Source: Jatrophihabitans sp. (GTDB lineage Bacteria; Actinomycetota; Actinomycetes; Mycobacteriales; Jatrophihabitantaceae). From it: DNA of 64,000 bases. The stretch is from contig DASWNX010000008.1 of NCBI GenBank assembly GCA_036399055.1, positions 1 through 64,000 on the forward strand, given 5' to 3'. A model generated the notes under the pieces. That model was not told the DNA's origin, made no database searches, and saw only the letters and a program-made list of their open reading frames with translations. Position 1 is the stretch's first letter, and every line of letters begins with the position of its first letter. Positions 47,294 to 54,249 of the stretch are shown one piece after another. Made by a program: the position numbers and the translations under genes.

Positions 47294-47824
47294 ATGATCG
47301 ACAACACGGAGCACGGCCATCACCAGAGGGCCGTTTCGGTGACTCCGCCAGAGCCTGGGCAGCACACCGCACCCGCTAGCGCAGGGCAGCTCACCAGGGT
47401 GGCGATCTCGGCGACCCTGCATTGCCTCACCGGTTGCGCCATCGGTGAAGTGCTCGGCATGGCGTTGGCGACCTGGTGGGGGTGGGGCGACGGGTCATCG
47501 ATCGCGCTGGCGGTCGTGCTCGCGTTCGCCTTCGGTTACGGGCTGACGATCAGCGCCCTGCTGCGTGCGGGGCTGTCACCGCGTCAGGCGGTCGGCGTCG
47601 CGTTTGCCGCCGACACCCTCTCCATTCTGACGATGGAGGTCATCGACAACGCCGTGATGCTCACGGTGCCCGGCGCGATGGAGGCCGGGCTGGCCAGCCT
47701 GCTGTTCTGGGGCAGCCTGGCGGCGTCGCTGGCGGTGGCGTTCGTGGTGACGGTCCCGGTGAACCGGGCCCTCATCGCCCGGGGCAAGGGTCACGCGGTG
47801 GTGCACGCCTTGCACCACCACTGA
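47294..47824 (+). CDS. DUF4396 membrane protein, probable metal-responsive
   Basis: A 176-aa DUF4396 protein with about four membrane helices. Conserved core: TLHCLTGCAIGEVLG (with the paired His-Cys and second Cys), and AFAADTLSILTMEVIDN. The histidine-rich N-terminus (EHGHHQ) and C-terminus (HAVVHALHHH) could bind metal. I chose ATG 47294, with GGAG six bases upstream. The operator and promoter directly upstream imply induction by copper. The name DUF4396 gives no function; a role in copper handling is inference. A broken copy of its first third lies 2.1 kb upstream. Confidence 0.85.
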   Translation: MIDNTEHGHHQRAVSVTPPEPGQHTAPASAGQLTRVAISATLHCLTGCAIGEVLGMALATWWGWGDGSSIALAVVLAFAFGYGLTISALLRAGLSPRQAVGVAFAADTLSILTMEVIDNAVMLTVPGAMEAGLASLLFWGSLAASLAVAFVVTVPVNRALIARGKGHAVVHALHHH

Positions 47825-47967
47825 CCCGCTGGCCGTCGCGACCGAACGACCGGCCGGCCGTCGCGTACGACCGGCCGGCTGTCGCGCCGAGCCGGGGTAG
47901 GGGCACAATTCGGCGCGCTTGGCTGTCACACGCGGCGCCGCTGGCCGCCTACTGGAGGGATGAGCGC

Positions 47968-48519
47968 ATGCGCTGGGATGACCTGTTCGCCGACCTCGAA
48001 GCGCAGAACCAGGCGTTACTGCTGGCTGAGCGCGATGCCGAGGTCGCGGAGCTGACCCGGCTTGAGACCTCCCGACTTCGACTGGCGGGCCGGTTACGAC
48101 CCGCGTTGGGCGCAGCGGTCCGGATCCGCTGCCAGGGTGGGTTGTCACTGGCTGGGCGGCTCAGCGCGGTCGGCGCGGGCTGGCTGCTGCTCGACGAGGG
48201 AGCCGGCCGCGAGGCCTTGCTGGCCGTCGCGGCGATCACGTCGGTGGCCGGCCTGGGGCGACTGTCGGGCGCGCCCGGCTCGGCGCTGGACGAAGGCCTG
48301 GGTATCGGGCACGCACTGCGGGGCGTGGCCCGGGACAGGTCGGTGCTGCGGGCCTGCCTGACCGATTCCACCGTGCTGGACGGCACGTTGGACCGGGTCG
48401 GGTCCGATTTCGTCGACTTCGCCGTGCACGCCGCCGGTGAGCCGCGGCGGCGTGAGGACGTGCGTGAGGTGCTGGTGCTGCCGATCAGCGCGCTGGCCGC
48501 GCTGCGGCGCGACAGCTGA
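47968..48519 (+). CDS. Conserved actinobacterial protein of unknown function
   Basis: A 183-aa soluble protein. A helical N-terminal segment (about residues 1-42, LEAQNQALLLAERDAEVAELTRLETSRL) looks like a coiled coil and is followed by a beta-rich part (AAVRIRCQGGLSLAGRLSAVGAGWLLLDEG) resembling a small barrel. I know no named domain. ATG 47968 is preceded by GGAGGGA (47954-47960). The frame is open back into the DUF4396 gene but that part is not coding. It converges with the HTH gene. Confidence 0.75.
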   Translation: MRWDDLFADLEAQNQALLLAERDAEVAELTRLETSRLRLAGRLRPALGAAVRIRCQGGLSLAGRLSAVGAGWLLLDEGAGREALLAVAAITSVAGLGRLSGAPGSALDEGLGIGHALRGVARDRSVLRACLTDSTVLDGTLDRVGSDFVDFAVHAAGEPRRREDVREVLVLPISALAALRRDS

Positions 48520-48557
48520 GTTGGCCGCGCTGGCCGCGTTGCGGCGCGACCACTGAG
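48490..48557 (+). repeat. Duplicated 3' end of the preceding gene
   Basis: The 31-bp end of the gene (48490-48520, including its TGA) is repeated with few changes at 48527-48557, also ending in TGA. A recent slippage duplication. Confidence 0.7.
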
Positions 48558-48569
48558 CTGTCAGGCAGA

Positions 48570-48599
48570 GGCGCGCCCCGCTGCCGCGGTTGGCGCGCC
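48570..48599. terminator. Bidirectional terminator hairpin
   Basis: Two copies of the self-complementary octamer GGCGCGCC (48570-48577 and 48592-48599) flank a 14-nt loop, forming an 8-bp stem between two convergent genes. Confidence 0.6.
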
Positions 48600-48601
48600 G
48601 G

Positions 48602-48841
48602 TCAGTCCGCGGTCGAGTCGATGAAGGGGTGCTCGGCCACGAACTGCTTGGTCTGGTCGTACATGCGTGAGATGTAGGACTCCAACTGCTCGCGCTCGAC
48701 TCGCCACTGACCGCGGCCGCCGATCTTGATAGCCGCGAGGTCGCCCGAACGGACCAAGGCATAGGTCTGCGAGGCCGAGATATTGAGCACCTCAGCAACG
48801 TCGCTAAGGGTCAGAAACCGGGTTTGCGTCATCGTTGGCAT
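48602..48841 (-). CDS. Excisionase/MerR-like helix-turn-helix DNA-binding protein
   Basis: A 79-aa single-domain winged-HTH protein (MTQTRFLTLSDVAEVLNISASQ then YALVRSGDLAAIKIGGRGQWRV). This is the excisionase-type fold shared with BldC-like developmental regulators. ATG 48841 has AGGGAG 4-5 nt upstream; an ATG nine bases downstream is also possible. It has no integrase nearby, so a chromosomal regulator is more likely than a phage excisionase. It is divergent from the SAF-CpaE-like pair, with a DnaA-box-like site between them. Confidence 0.85.
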   Translation of the reverse strand: MPTMTQTRFLTLSDVAEVLNISASQTYALVRSGDLAAIKIGGRGQWRVEREQLESYISRMYDQTKQFVAEHPFIDSTAD

Positions 48842-48936
48842 CAGCTCCCTCGTGCGTCGTCCAAGCCGACGATATCGAAGGCAAACCCGTCGGCCCGCAA
48901 GCCAGTGTGGCATCTACGGACCGGCTGGCGGTCAGA

Positions 48937-48945
48937 TTGTCCACA
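48937..48945 (+). promoter_or_regulatory. DnaA-box-like site between HTH and SAF genes
   Basis: TTGTCCACA, the actinobacterial DnaA-box form, in the 158-bp divergent region, 55 bp before the SAF gene start. Confidence 0.45.
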
Positions 48946-48999
48946 GGATTCACCTGGTCACGCCGATGTCCCGCCCTCGCTCATGCAAGATGTAGCGCT

Positions 49000-49692
49000 A
49001 TGACCGATACGTCACTGCCACCTTCCGATCCAGCGTCACCGGTGCCCCGCCGGCTCACCAGGCCACGCTGGCTGGACGCTCGGCTCGTCGGTGGCATCGT
49101 GCTGGTGCTGGTCGCGGTGTTGCTCGGCGCGGCGGTGGTGTCCTCAGCAGACCGGCGCCAACCGGTCTGGTCGCTGAGTCACGACATCGCGGCCGGCACG
49201 GTGCTGACCGGAGCCGACCTCCGCCCGGTCCGGGTGCAGCTCGGCGCCTCCGCGTCCCGGTATCTGGCCGCCGACGTCGCGGTCGCCGGACGCACTGTGC
49301 GCCGCTCGTTGCGTGCTGGTGAGCTGCTGGCAGCGGCCGAGGTGACCGCTCCCGAGGAAGGCGTCACGGTGAGCATCCCGATGCAGCCGGAGAACGCGCC
49401 GGAGATCAGCCGCGGTGACCGGATCACCTTGTGGCTCAGCACCAAGACCTGTCGCGGGATGGTCCTGCTCAGCGGCGTGGCGGTGCAGAGCGTCGACGAG
49501 GTGATCGGTTCAGCCTTCGGCTCGCGGACCGGCTCGCTGCTGGTGGTCCGGGTCTCGGCCGCGGACGCCAAGCGGGTCGTGTCGTCGCTGGACCTGGAAG
49601 GCGCGGTGTTGCGGGCCGGCGTGTTGTCGGCTGCCGAGCAACCTGAGCCGCAGGCGGAGACGCTGGACAGTTGCGTGGGCGACGCCCGGTGA
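49000..49692 (+). CDS. SAF-domain membrane protein (CpaB/FlgA-like)
   Basis: A 230-aa protein with one N-terminal membrane anchor (about residues 28-49) and a SAF domain (about 60-125, DIAAGTVLTGADLRPVRV), followed by a beta-rich C-terminal region. SAF domains occur in CpaB of tight-adherence pili and in FlgA. The next gene, overlapping by 4 bp, resembles CpaE, which fits a Cpa/Tad origin, but no pilin, CpaF or TadBC gene is present here. ATG 49000 is the first start after the promoter region; upstream open frame is non-coding. Confidence 0.82.
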   Translation: MTDTSLPPSDPASPVPRRLTRPRWLDARLVGGIVLVLVAVLLGAAVVSSADRRQPVWSLSHDIAAGTVLTGADLRPVRVQLGASASRYLAADVAVAGRTVRRSLRAGELLAAAEVTAPEEGVTVSIPMQPENAPEISRGDRITLWLSTKTCRGMVLLSGVAVQSVDEVIGSAFGSRTGSLLVVRVSAADAKRVVSSLDLEGAVLRAGVLSAAEQPEPQAETLDSCVGDAR

Positions 49693-51071
49693 CCATCGCG
49701 GTGGCCAGCGCTGCTGACGGCGCTCCGTGGGAAGCGGCTCTGCTCGCCGAATTGGGTCGAGGCCGTGGCGAGGAGGGCATCACGGTGGTCCGGCGGTGCG
49801 TCGACCTCGTGGAACTGCTGGCAGTGGCAGGCTCGGGTCAGGCCGCCGCCGCTCTGGTCGACGCGCAATTGCGGCGGCTGGACGCCGACGCCGTCGACCG
49901 GTTGGTGGCAGGCACGGTGGCGGTGGTGGGGGTCACCGCGCCAGGCGCCGAGGCCGATATCGAGCGGTTGCAGGACGCCGGCATCAGATTCTTCGTGCCC
50001 TCCGATGCCGCCGCCGCCGTGTTCGCGGCGGTCATCGCGGCCGCGGTCGCTGACCGGTCGGCGCCGCGCCAGTCCGACAACGACTTCTCAGACCCGGCGT
50101 TCGCGACCGGCTCCGTCGGCGAAGATTCCCAGCGCACATCGTCCGGCCCGGTTTCGTCCGGCCCGGCTTCGTCGGGTCCGGCTTCGGCCCCGCCCGCGGG
50201 CGGGGCTGCCCCGGCCGCGGGAGCCCTGGCTGACCCGACGTCCCGGCCGGGCAGGGTGATCGCGGTCTGGGGGCCCACCGGCGCTCCGGGTCGTAGCACG
50301 ACGGCCGTCACGCTGGCCGATGAGCTGGCCCGGCTTGCTCAACGTTCGTTGCTGATCGACGCCGATGTCTATGGCGGCGTCGCTGCTGCGATGTTCGGCC
50401 TGCTCGATGAGTCTCCCGGTCTGGTGGCCGCGTGCAGGCAAGCCCAGTCCCGCCGATTGGACGTCCAGGGGCTGGCGGGGTTGTGCTGGCAGGTCAGCGC
50501 CGGGCTGCGGGTGTTGACCGGGATCTCCCGGGCCGACCGCTGGCCCGAGCTGCGCAGCCCAGCGCTGCGCAGCGTGTTGACAGTGGCCAGGGCACTGGCC
50601 GAGTACACGGTGGTCGACGTCGGTTTCGCCTTGGAGACCGATGAAGAGTTGAGCTTCGACTCCCTTGCCCCACGGCGTAACGGGGCGACGCTGGCGGTCC
50701 TGGAGGAGGCGGATCTGATCCTGGCGGTCGGCTCGGCGGATCCGATCGGCATCCAGCGGCTGGTCCGCGGCCTGGGGGAGCTGCGGGCTGCCGCCATCGA
50801 CACTCCGGTCTGGATCGTGCTCAACCGAGTGCGCCGCAGCGCGGTCCCGGGCAACCTGGAGGCCGAGCTCAACACGGCGTTGCAGCGCTTCGTGGGGCAG
50901 AGCTGGGCGGCACTGCTGCCCTATGACCTGGCCGGCCTGGACCAGGCGGTGATCGCGGGTCAGACGCTGGCCGAGGCGGCGCCTGCCAGCCTGCTGCGGT
51001 TAGCGGTCGCCGAACTCGCCCAGACCCTCTGCGGCGCCGCGGCGCCACGGCGGAGAAGGCGTCGCAAGTAG
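49689..51071 (+). CDS. CpaE/MinD-like P-loop ATPase with altered Walker A
   Basis: A 460-aa protein. A receiver-like N-terminal domain (about 1-125) is joined by a Ser/Pro/Ala linker to a ParA/MinD/CpaE-type ATPase domain starting near residue 190. The deviant Walker A normally has KGGxGKST; here it reads GPTGAPGRSTTAV, with the signature lysine position occupied by proline/arginine. The LIDADVYGG motif and VDVGF (Walker B region) remain. It may bind nucleotide weakly or act as a scaffold. GTG start overlaps the SAF gene stop. The C-terminus is an arginine-rich tail RRRRRRK. Confidence 0.82.
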   Translation: MTIAVASAADGAPWEAALLAELGRGRGEEGITVVRRCVDLVELLAVAGSGQAAAALVDAQLRRLDADAVDRLVAGTVAVVGVTAPGAEADIERLQDAGIRFFVPSDAAAAVFAAVIAAAVADRSAPRQSDNDFSDPAFATGSVGEDSQRTSSGPVSSGPASSGPASAPPAGGAAPAAGALADPTSRPGRVIAVWGPTGAPGRSTTAVTLADELARLAQRSLLIDADVYGGVAAAMFGLLDESPGLVAACRQAQSRRLDVQGLAGLCWQVSAGLRVLTGISRADRWPELRSPALRSVLTVARALAEYTVVDVGFALETDEELSFDSLAPRRNGATLAVLEEADLILAVGSADPIGIQRLVRGLGELRAAAIDTPVWIVLNRVRRSAVPGNLEAELNTALQRFVGQSWAALLPYDLAGLDQAVIAGQTLAEAAPASLLRLAVAELAQTLCGAAAPRRRRRRK

Positions 51072-51156
51072 CGTGTACCTGCGGGCTTGCCGGGCTCACC
51101 GTCCGCCGGGCCGCGACACTGACATCTGGCGCTGGCCAGTGAAGGAGCTCTCGCGC

Positions 51157-52563
51157 ATGGCAGACAGGCTGAACCCGCTCGACGTGTCCTTCCTCTACCT
51201 GGAAGGGCGCACGACCCCGATGCACGTGGGCGGCCTGGCGGTGTTCGAGCCGCCGTCCGAGGGCTTTGACTACGACACCTTCGTGAGCCTGATCGAGCGC
51301 CGGATATCCCTGGTGCCCCGCTACCGGCAGAAGGTCAGAGGGGTCCCAGGCCATCTGGCGAACCCGGTCTGGGTGGATGACGGTGCCTTCGACCTCGGCT
51401 ATCACGTCCGGCGATCGGCGCTGCCGCGGCCGGGCTCGGACGAGCAGCTGCGAGAGCTCGTCGCCCGGGTGCAGTCGCGAGCGCTGGACCGCAACCGTCC
51501 GCTGTGGGAGATGTATCTGGTCGAGGGGCTGGCCGGCGGACGCTTCGCCATGATCCAGAAGACCCACCACGCGATGGTCGACGGCATCGAGGCGGTGGAC
51601 ATCGGTCAGGTGATCTTGGACACCACGCCGGTGCCACGCGAGATTCCCGAAGACCTGTGGATGCCTCGTCCGGAGCCGGGTTCGGCCGACCTGGTCATCG
51701 GCGCGGTGGCCGACCTTATCCGGCGTCCCACGGCGGTGGCCGACACCGTGCGGATCGGCATGGCAGACGCCCGCAACGTGGCCTCGCAGGTCTCGGCTGC
51801 GGTCACCGGCGTGCTGTCGGCCGCCCGGGTCGTGGCACGGCCTGCGCCGGTCTCCGCGCTCAACAGCGTGATCGGCTCGCAACGCCGCTTTGCCGTGGCC
51901 AGGACGGAGCTTGAGGACTACCGCAAGGTGCGCAAGCACCGAGGTGGCACGGTCAACGACGTGGTGTTGGCGACCGTGACCGGCGCCATCAGGGGATGGA
52001 TGCTGTCGCGCGGGGAACCTGTGACGCCCTCGACGACGGTCCGGGCTATGGTGCCGGTCAGCATCCGCGGCGACGAGGATTCCGAGCAGGCCGGCAACCG
52101 GGTCTCCTCCTATCTGGTCGACCTGCCGGTCGGTGAGCCCAATCCGATGATCCGGTTGAGCCAGGTCGGCTATGCGATGAAGGCCCACAAGGAGTCTGGC
52201 CAGTCGGTGGGCGCCGAAGCGCTGGCGGCGCTGTCGGGCTTCGCGCCGCCGACCTTGCACGCCCTCGGCGCCCGGGCAGCCGCCAGCTTCACCCGGCGGT
52301 TGTTCAACGTGGTGGTCACCAACGTGCCCGGACCGCAGTTTCCGCTGTACGCCTCTGGAGCGAGGATGTTGGAGATGTTCCCGGTCATACCGTTGGCCGC
52401 CGGACAGGCCGTCTCCATCGGCTTGACCTCCTATGACGGCGGTGTGTTCTTCGGCCTCAACGCCGATCGGGACGCGATGCACGACGTCGAGGTGCTCGGC
52501 TCCTTGATCGAGGAGTCGCTGGCTGAGCTGGTCGCCGCGTCCAGCGGCGCGCGCCGCCGCTGA
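51157..52563 (+). CDS. Wax ester synthase/diacylglycerol acyltransferase (WS/DGAT)
   Basis: A 468-aa WS/DGAT-family O-acyltransferase that makes triacylglycerol or wax esters from acyl-CoA, as used for storage lipids in actinobacteria. Catalytic HHxxxDG motif is HHAMVDG (about residue 135); the second family motif lies in the N-V-V-V-T-N-V-P-G-P segment near residue 385. N-terminus LNPLDVSFLYLEGRTTPMHVGG is canonical. ATG 51157 has AAGGAG nine bases upstream. A patatin-like lipase follows 124 bp later, suggesting a small lipid unit. Confidence 0.95.
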   Translation: MADRLNPLDVSFLYLEGRTTPMHVGGLAVFEPPSEGFDYDTFVSLIERRISLVPRYRQKVRGVPGHLANPVWVDDGAFDLGYHVRRSALPRPGSDEQLRELVARVQSRALDRNRPLWEMYLVEGLAGGRFAMIQKTHHAMVDGIEAVDIGQVILDTTPVPREIPEDLWMPRPEPGSADLVIGAVADLIRRPTAVADTVRIGMADARNVASQVSAAVTGVLSAARVVARPAPVSALNSVIGSQRRFAVARTELEDYRKVRKHRGGTVNDVVLATVTGAIRGWMLSRGEPVTPSTTVRAMVPVSIRGDEDSEQAGNRVSSYLVDLPVGEPNPMIRLSQVGYAMKAHKESGQSVGAEALAALSGFAPPTLHALGARAAASFTRRLFNVVVTNVPGPQFPLYASGARMLEMFPVIPLAAGQAVSIGLTSYDGGVFFGLNADRDAMHDVEVLGSLIEESLAELVAASSGARRR

Positions 52564-52621
52564 GACGCTGCGGTCAGGGCGACCCCGCTGGCTTCTCGAG
52601 CAGGCTACGCATAAACCCAGG

Positions 52622-52636
52622 AGGTATGACATACCT
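52622..52636. promoter_or_regulatory. Palindrome upstream of the patatin gene
   Basis: AGGTATGACATACCT: 7-bp arms around a single A, 51 bp before the patatin start. AT-richer than its surroundings and of operator form. No cognate regulator is adjacent. Confidence 0.5.
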
Positions 52637-52687
52637 TTCCTAAGACAGGCTTGACTCATCGCCGACCTCTCGGGAAGGACCAGACAC

Positions 52688-53686
52688 GTGGCCGACAAGC
52701 CCAAGCCGGTCCGCCGGGCGTTCGTCTTCGGCGGCGGTGGCGTGCTCGGGTTCGCCTGGATGGCGGGAACGCTGACCGCCCTCCAACACGAGTGGGGAAT
52801 CGAACCGGCCCCGGATGACCTGCTGGTCGGCACCTCGGCGGGCGCGGTCGTGTCCGGGCTGCTCGGCTGTGGTCTGGACATCGACAGGATCCGCCGGCAT
52901 CAGATCGGTATGCCGTTGCCGCAGGACCCGCCGATCCAATGGAATTACGACTCCGACACCGGTGGCAGCCGACCGCCTCGCCCGGTGTGGTGGCCGGGCT
53001 CGCCACGCCTGGTGTGGGACGGCATCCGGCGGCCGGCCAGCGTCTCGCCGGTGCTGGCGCTGTCGGGCCTGCTGCCGAAAGGACGTGCCAGCCTGCTGCC
53101 CATCCACCGGATGCTCGACAACGTGGTCGCCGAAACCCTTGGGCCCGAGAACTGGCCGCAACGGACCTGGATCATCGCCGTCGATTACTCCACCGGGCGT
53201 CGGACGGTGTTCGGCCACGATGACGAACCAGCCGTCGGGCTCGCCGACGCGGTCTGCGCCTCGTGCGCGATACCGGCCTGGTACACGCCGATGCAGATCA
53301 ACTCGCGCGCCTACATCGATGGCGGGGCCGCGTCCAACGCCTCGGTCGACCTGCTTGCCGGTCAGGACCTGGATGAGGTGTACGTGCTGGCGCCGATGGC
53401 AGCCGTGGAGCCGGACAGCCCGCGCTCGCCGGTGGCAAGGATCGAACGGCGGGTGCGGAGCTCGATCACCCGAGGCATCAACCACGACATCGCCGTCCTG
53501 AGGCAGGCGGGCACTCAGGTCACGCTGCTCACTCCCGGACCGGAGGATCTGACAGTCATGGGCGCCAATCTGATGAACCCGCGCCGCCGGACGGTTGTGC
53601 TGCACACCGCGATGCGGACGTCGGCCAGGCACCTTCGTGACCAGCGACGTCGGCACGGCACGGTCCAGAGAGCGGGCACCGCATGA
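52688..53686 (+). CDS. Patatin-like phospholipase
   Basis: A 332-aa patatin-family lipase with a Ser-Asp dyad. The oxyanion glycine-rich loop GGGGVLGFAW lies near residue 15, the nucleophile S50 in GTSAG, and the aspartate D211 in YIDGG. It hydrolyses acyl esters of phospholipids or neutral lipids; the adjacent WS/DGAT gene suggests storage-lipid turnover. There is no signal peptide. GTG start with GGAAGGA ahead. It overlaps the next gene by 4 bp. Confidence 0.92.
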   Translation: MADKPKPVRRAFVFGGGGVLGFAWMAGTLTALQHEWGIEPAPDDLLVGTSAGAVVSGLLGCGLDIDRIRRHQIGMPLPQDPPIQWNYDSDTGGSRPPRPVWWPGSPRLVWDGIRRPASVSPVLALSGLLPKGRASLLPIHRMLDNVVAETLGPENWPQRTWIIAVDYSTGRRTVFGHDDEPAVGLADAVCASCAIPAWYTPMQINSRAYIDGGAASNASVDLLAGQDLDEVYVLAPMAAVEPDSPRSPVARIERRVRSSITRGINHDIAVLRQAGTQVTLLTPGPEDLTVMGANLMNPRRRTVVLHTAMRTSARHLRDQRRRHGTVQRAGTA

Positions 53687-54183
53687 GGGTCTACCTGCCG
53701 GCCACCTCGACGGCGTTGGCCGGCCTGAGCAGTTCCGGCGTGCTGGGTCCCGCGCCGTTGACAGGCTTCGCCGTGACCGCGGGCCTGCGTGAGCACTACC
53801 TCGATGATGACATCGAGGCTTTGGAGTACGCCGCTTCCGCGGAGGCTGCCAGGGCAGCGCTGCGGCTGATCGCGTCAGACCCGGCAGCCGCCAAACGCCG
53901 ACTCGTGATCTCAGCGGACGTCCCCGACGCCTCGGTCTCGGTACGTGACGACCTGGACCGAGGGGTAGTGCGCGTAGCTGTGGAGATCCCGCTGGCCTGG
54001 TGCGCCTCGGTGCATGCCGATGACGCCGAGGCCGAGGCGACGGTGGCCGCTGCCGCCGAGCAGATCGACGCCGCGGACCTGGGTGACCCGGCGGCTGAAG
54101 AGACGGTCGACGACGCCGAGGGCTTCGAGCTCTCCTGGTACGCGACACAGGAGATCGGGGACCTGCTGTCCGAGCTGGGCTAG
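53683..54183 (+). CDS. DUF6912-family protein
   Basis: A 166-aa acidic soluble protein starting MRVYLPATSTALAGL, matching the actinobacterial DUF6912 family as I recall it. Function unknown. The start overlaps the patatin stop (ATGA), so it is co-translated with it. The Ala/Glu/Asp-rich C-terminal half includes a long predicted helix. It converges with the FtsK/FHA gene, 66 bp away, with no strong terminator visible. Confidence 0.75.
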   Translation: MRVYLPATSTALAGLSSSGVLGPAPLTGFAVTAGLREHYLDDDIEALEYAASAEAARAALRLIASDPAAAKRRLVISADVPDASVSVRDDLDRGVVRVAVEIPLAWCASVHADDAEAEATVAAAAEQIDAADLGDPAAEETVDDAEGFELSWYATQEIGDLLSELG

Positions 54184-54249
54184 CCGCGGGCACCTCACCG
54201 CGGTTGGCGAGCCGCCCTTCGTCCTGCTCGTCATCTGCCGTCCCGCACG

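Noticed and set aside
47476-47967. Upstream extension of the conserved protein ending at 48519
   Set aside because: The frame runs antiparallel in phase through the DUF4396 gene; the ATG at 47968 has a good ribosome site and starts the conserved part.
48602-48841. Phage excisionase
   Set aside because: The HTH fold fits, but no integrase, attachment site or phage gene is nearby; a chromosomal regulator is more likely.
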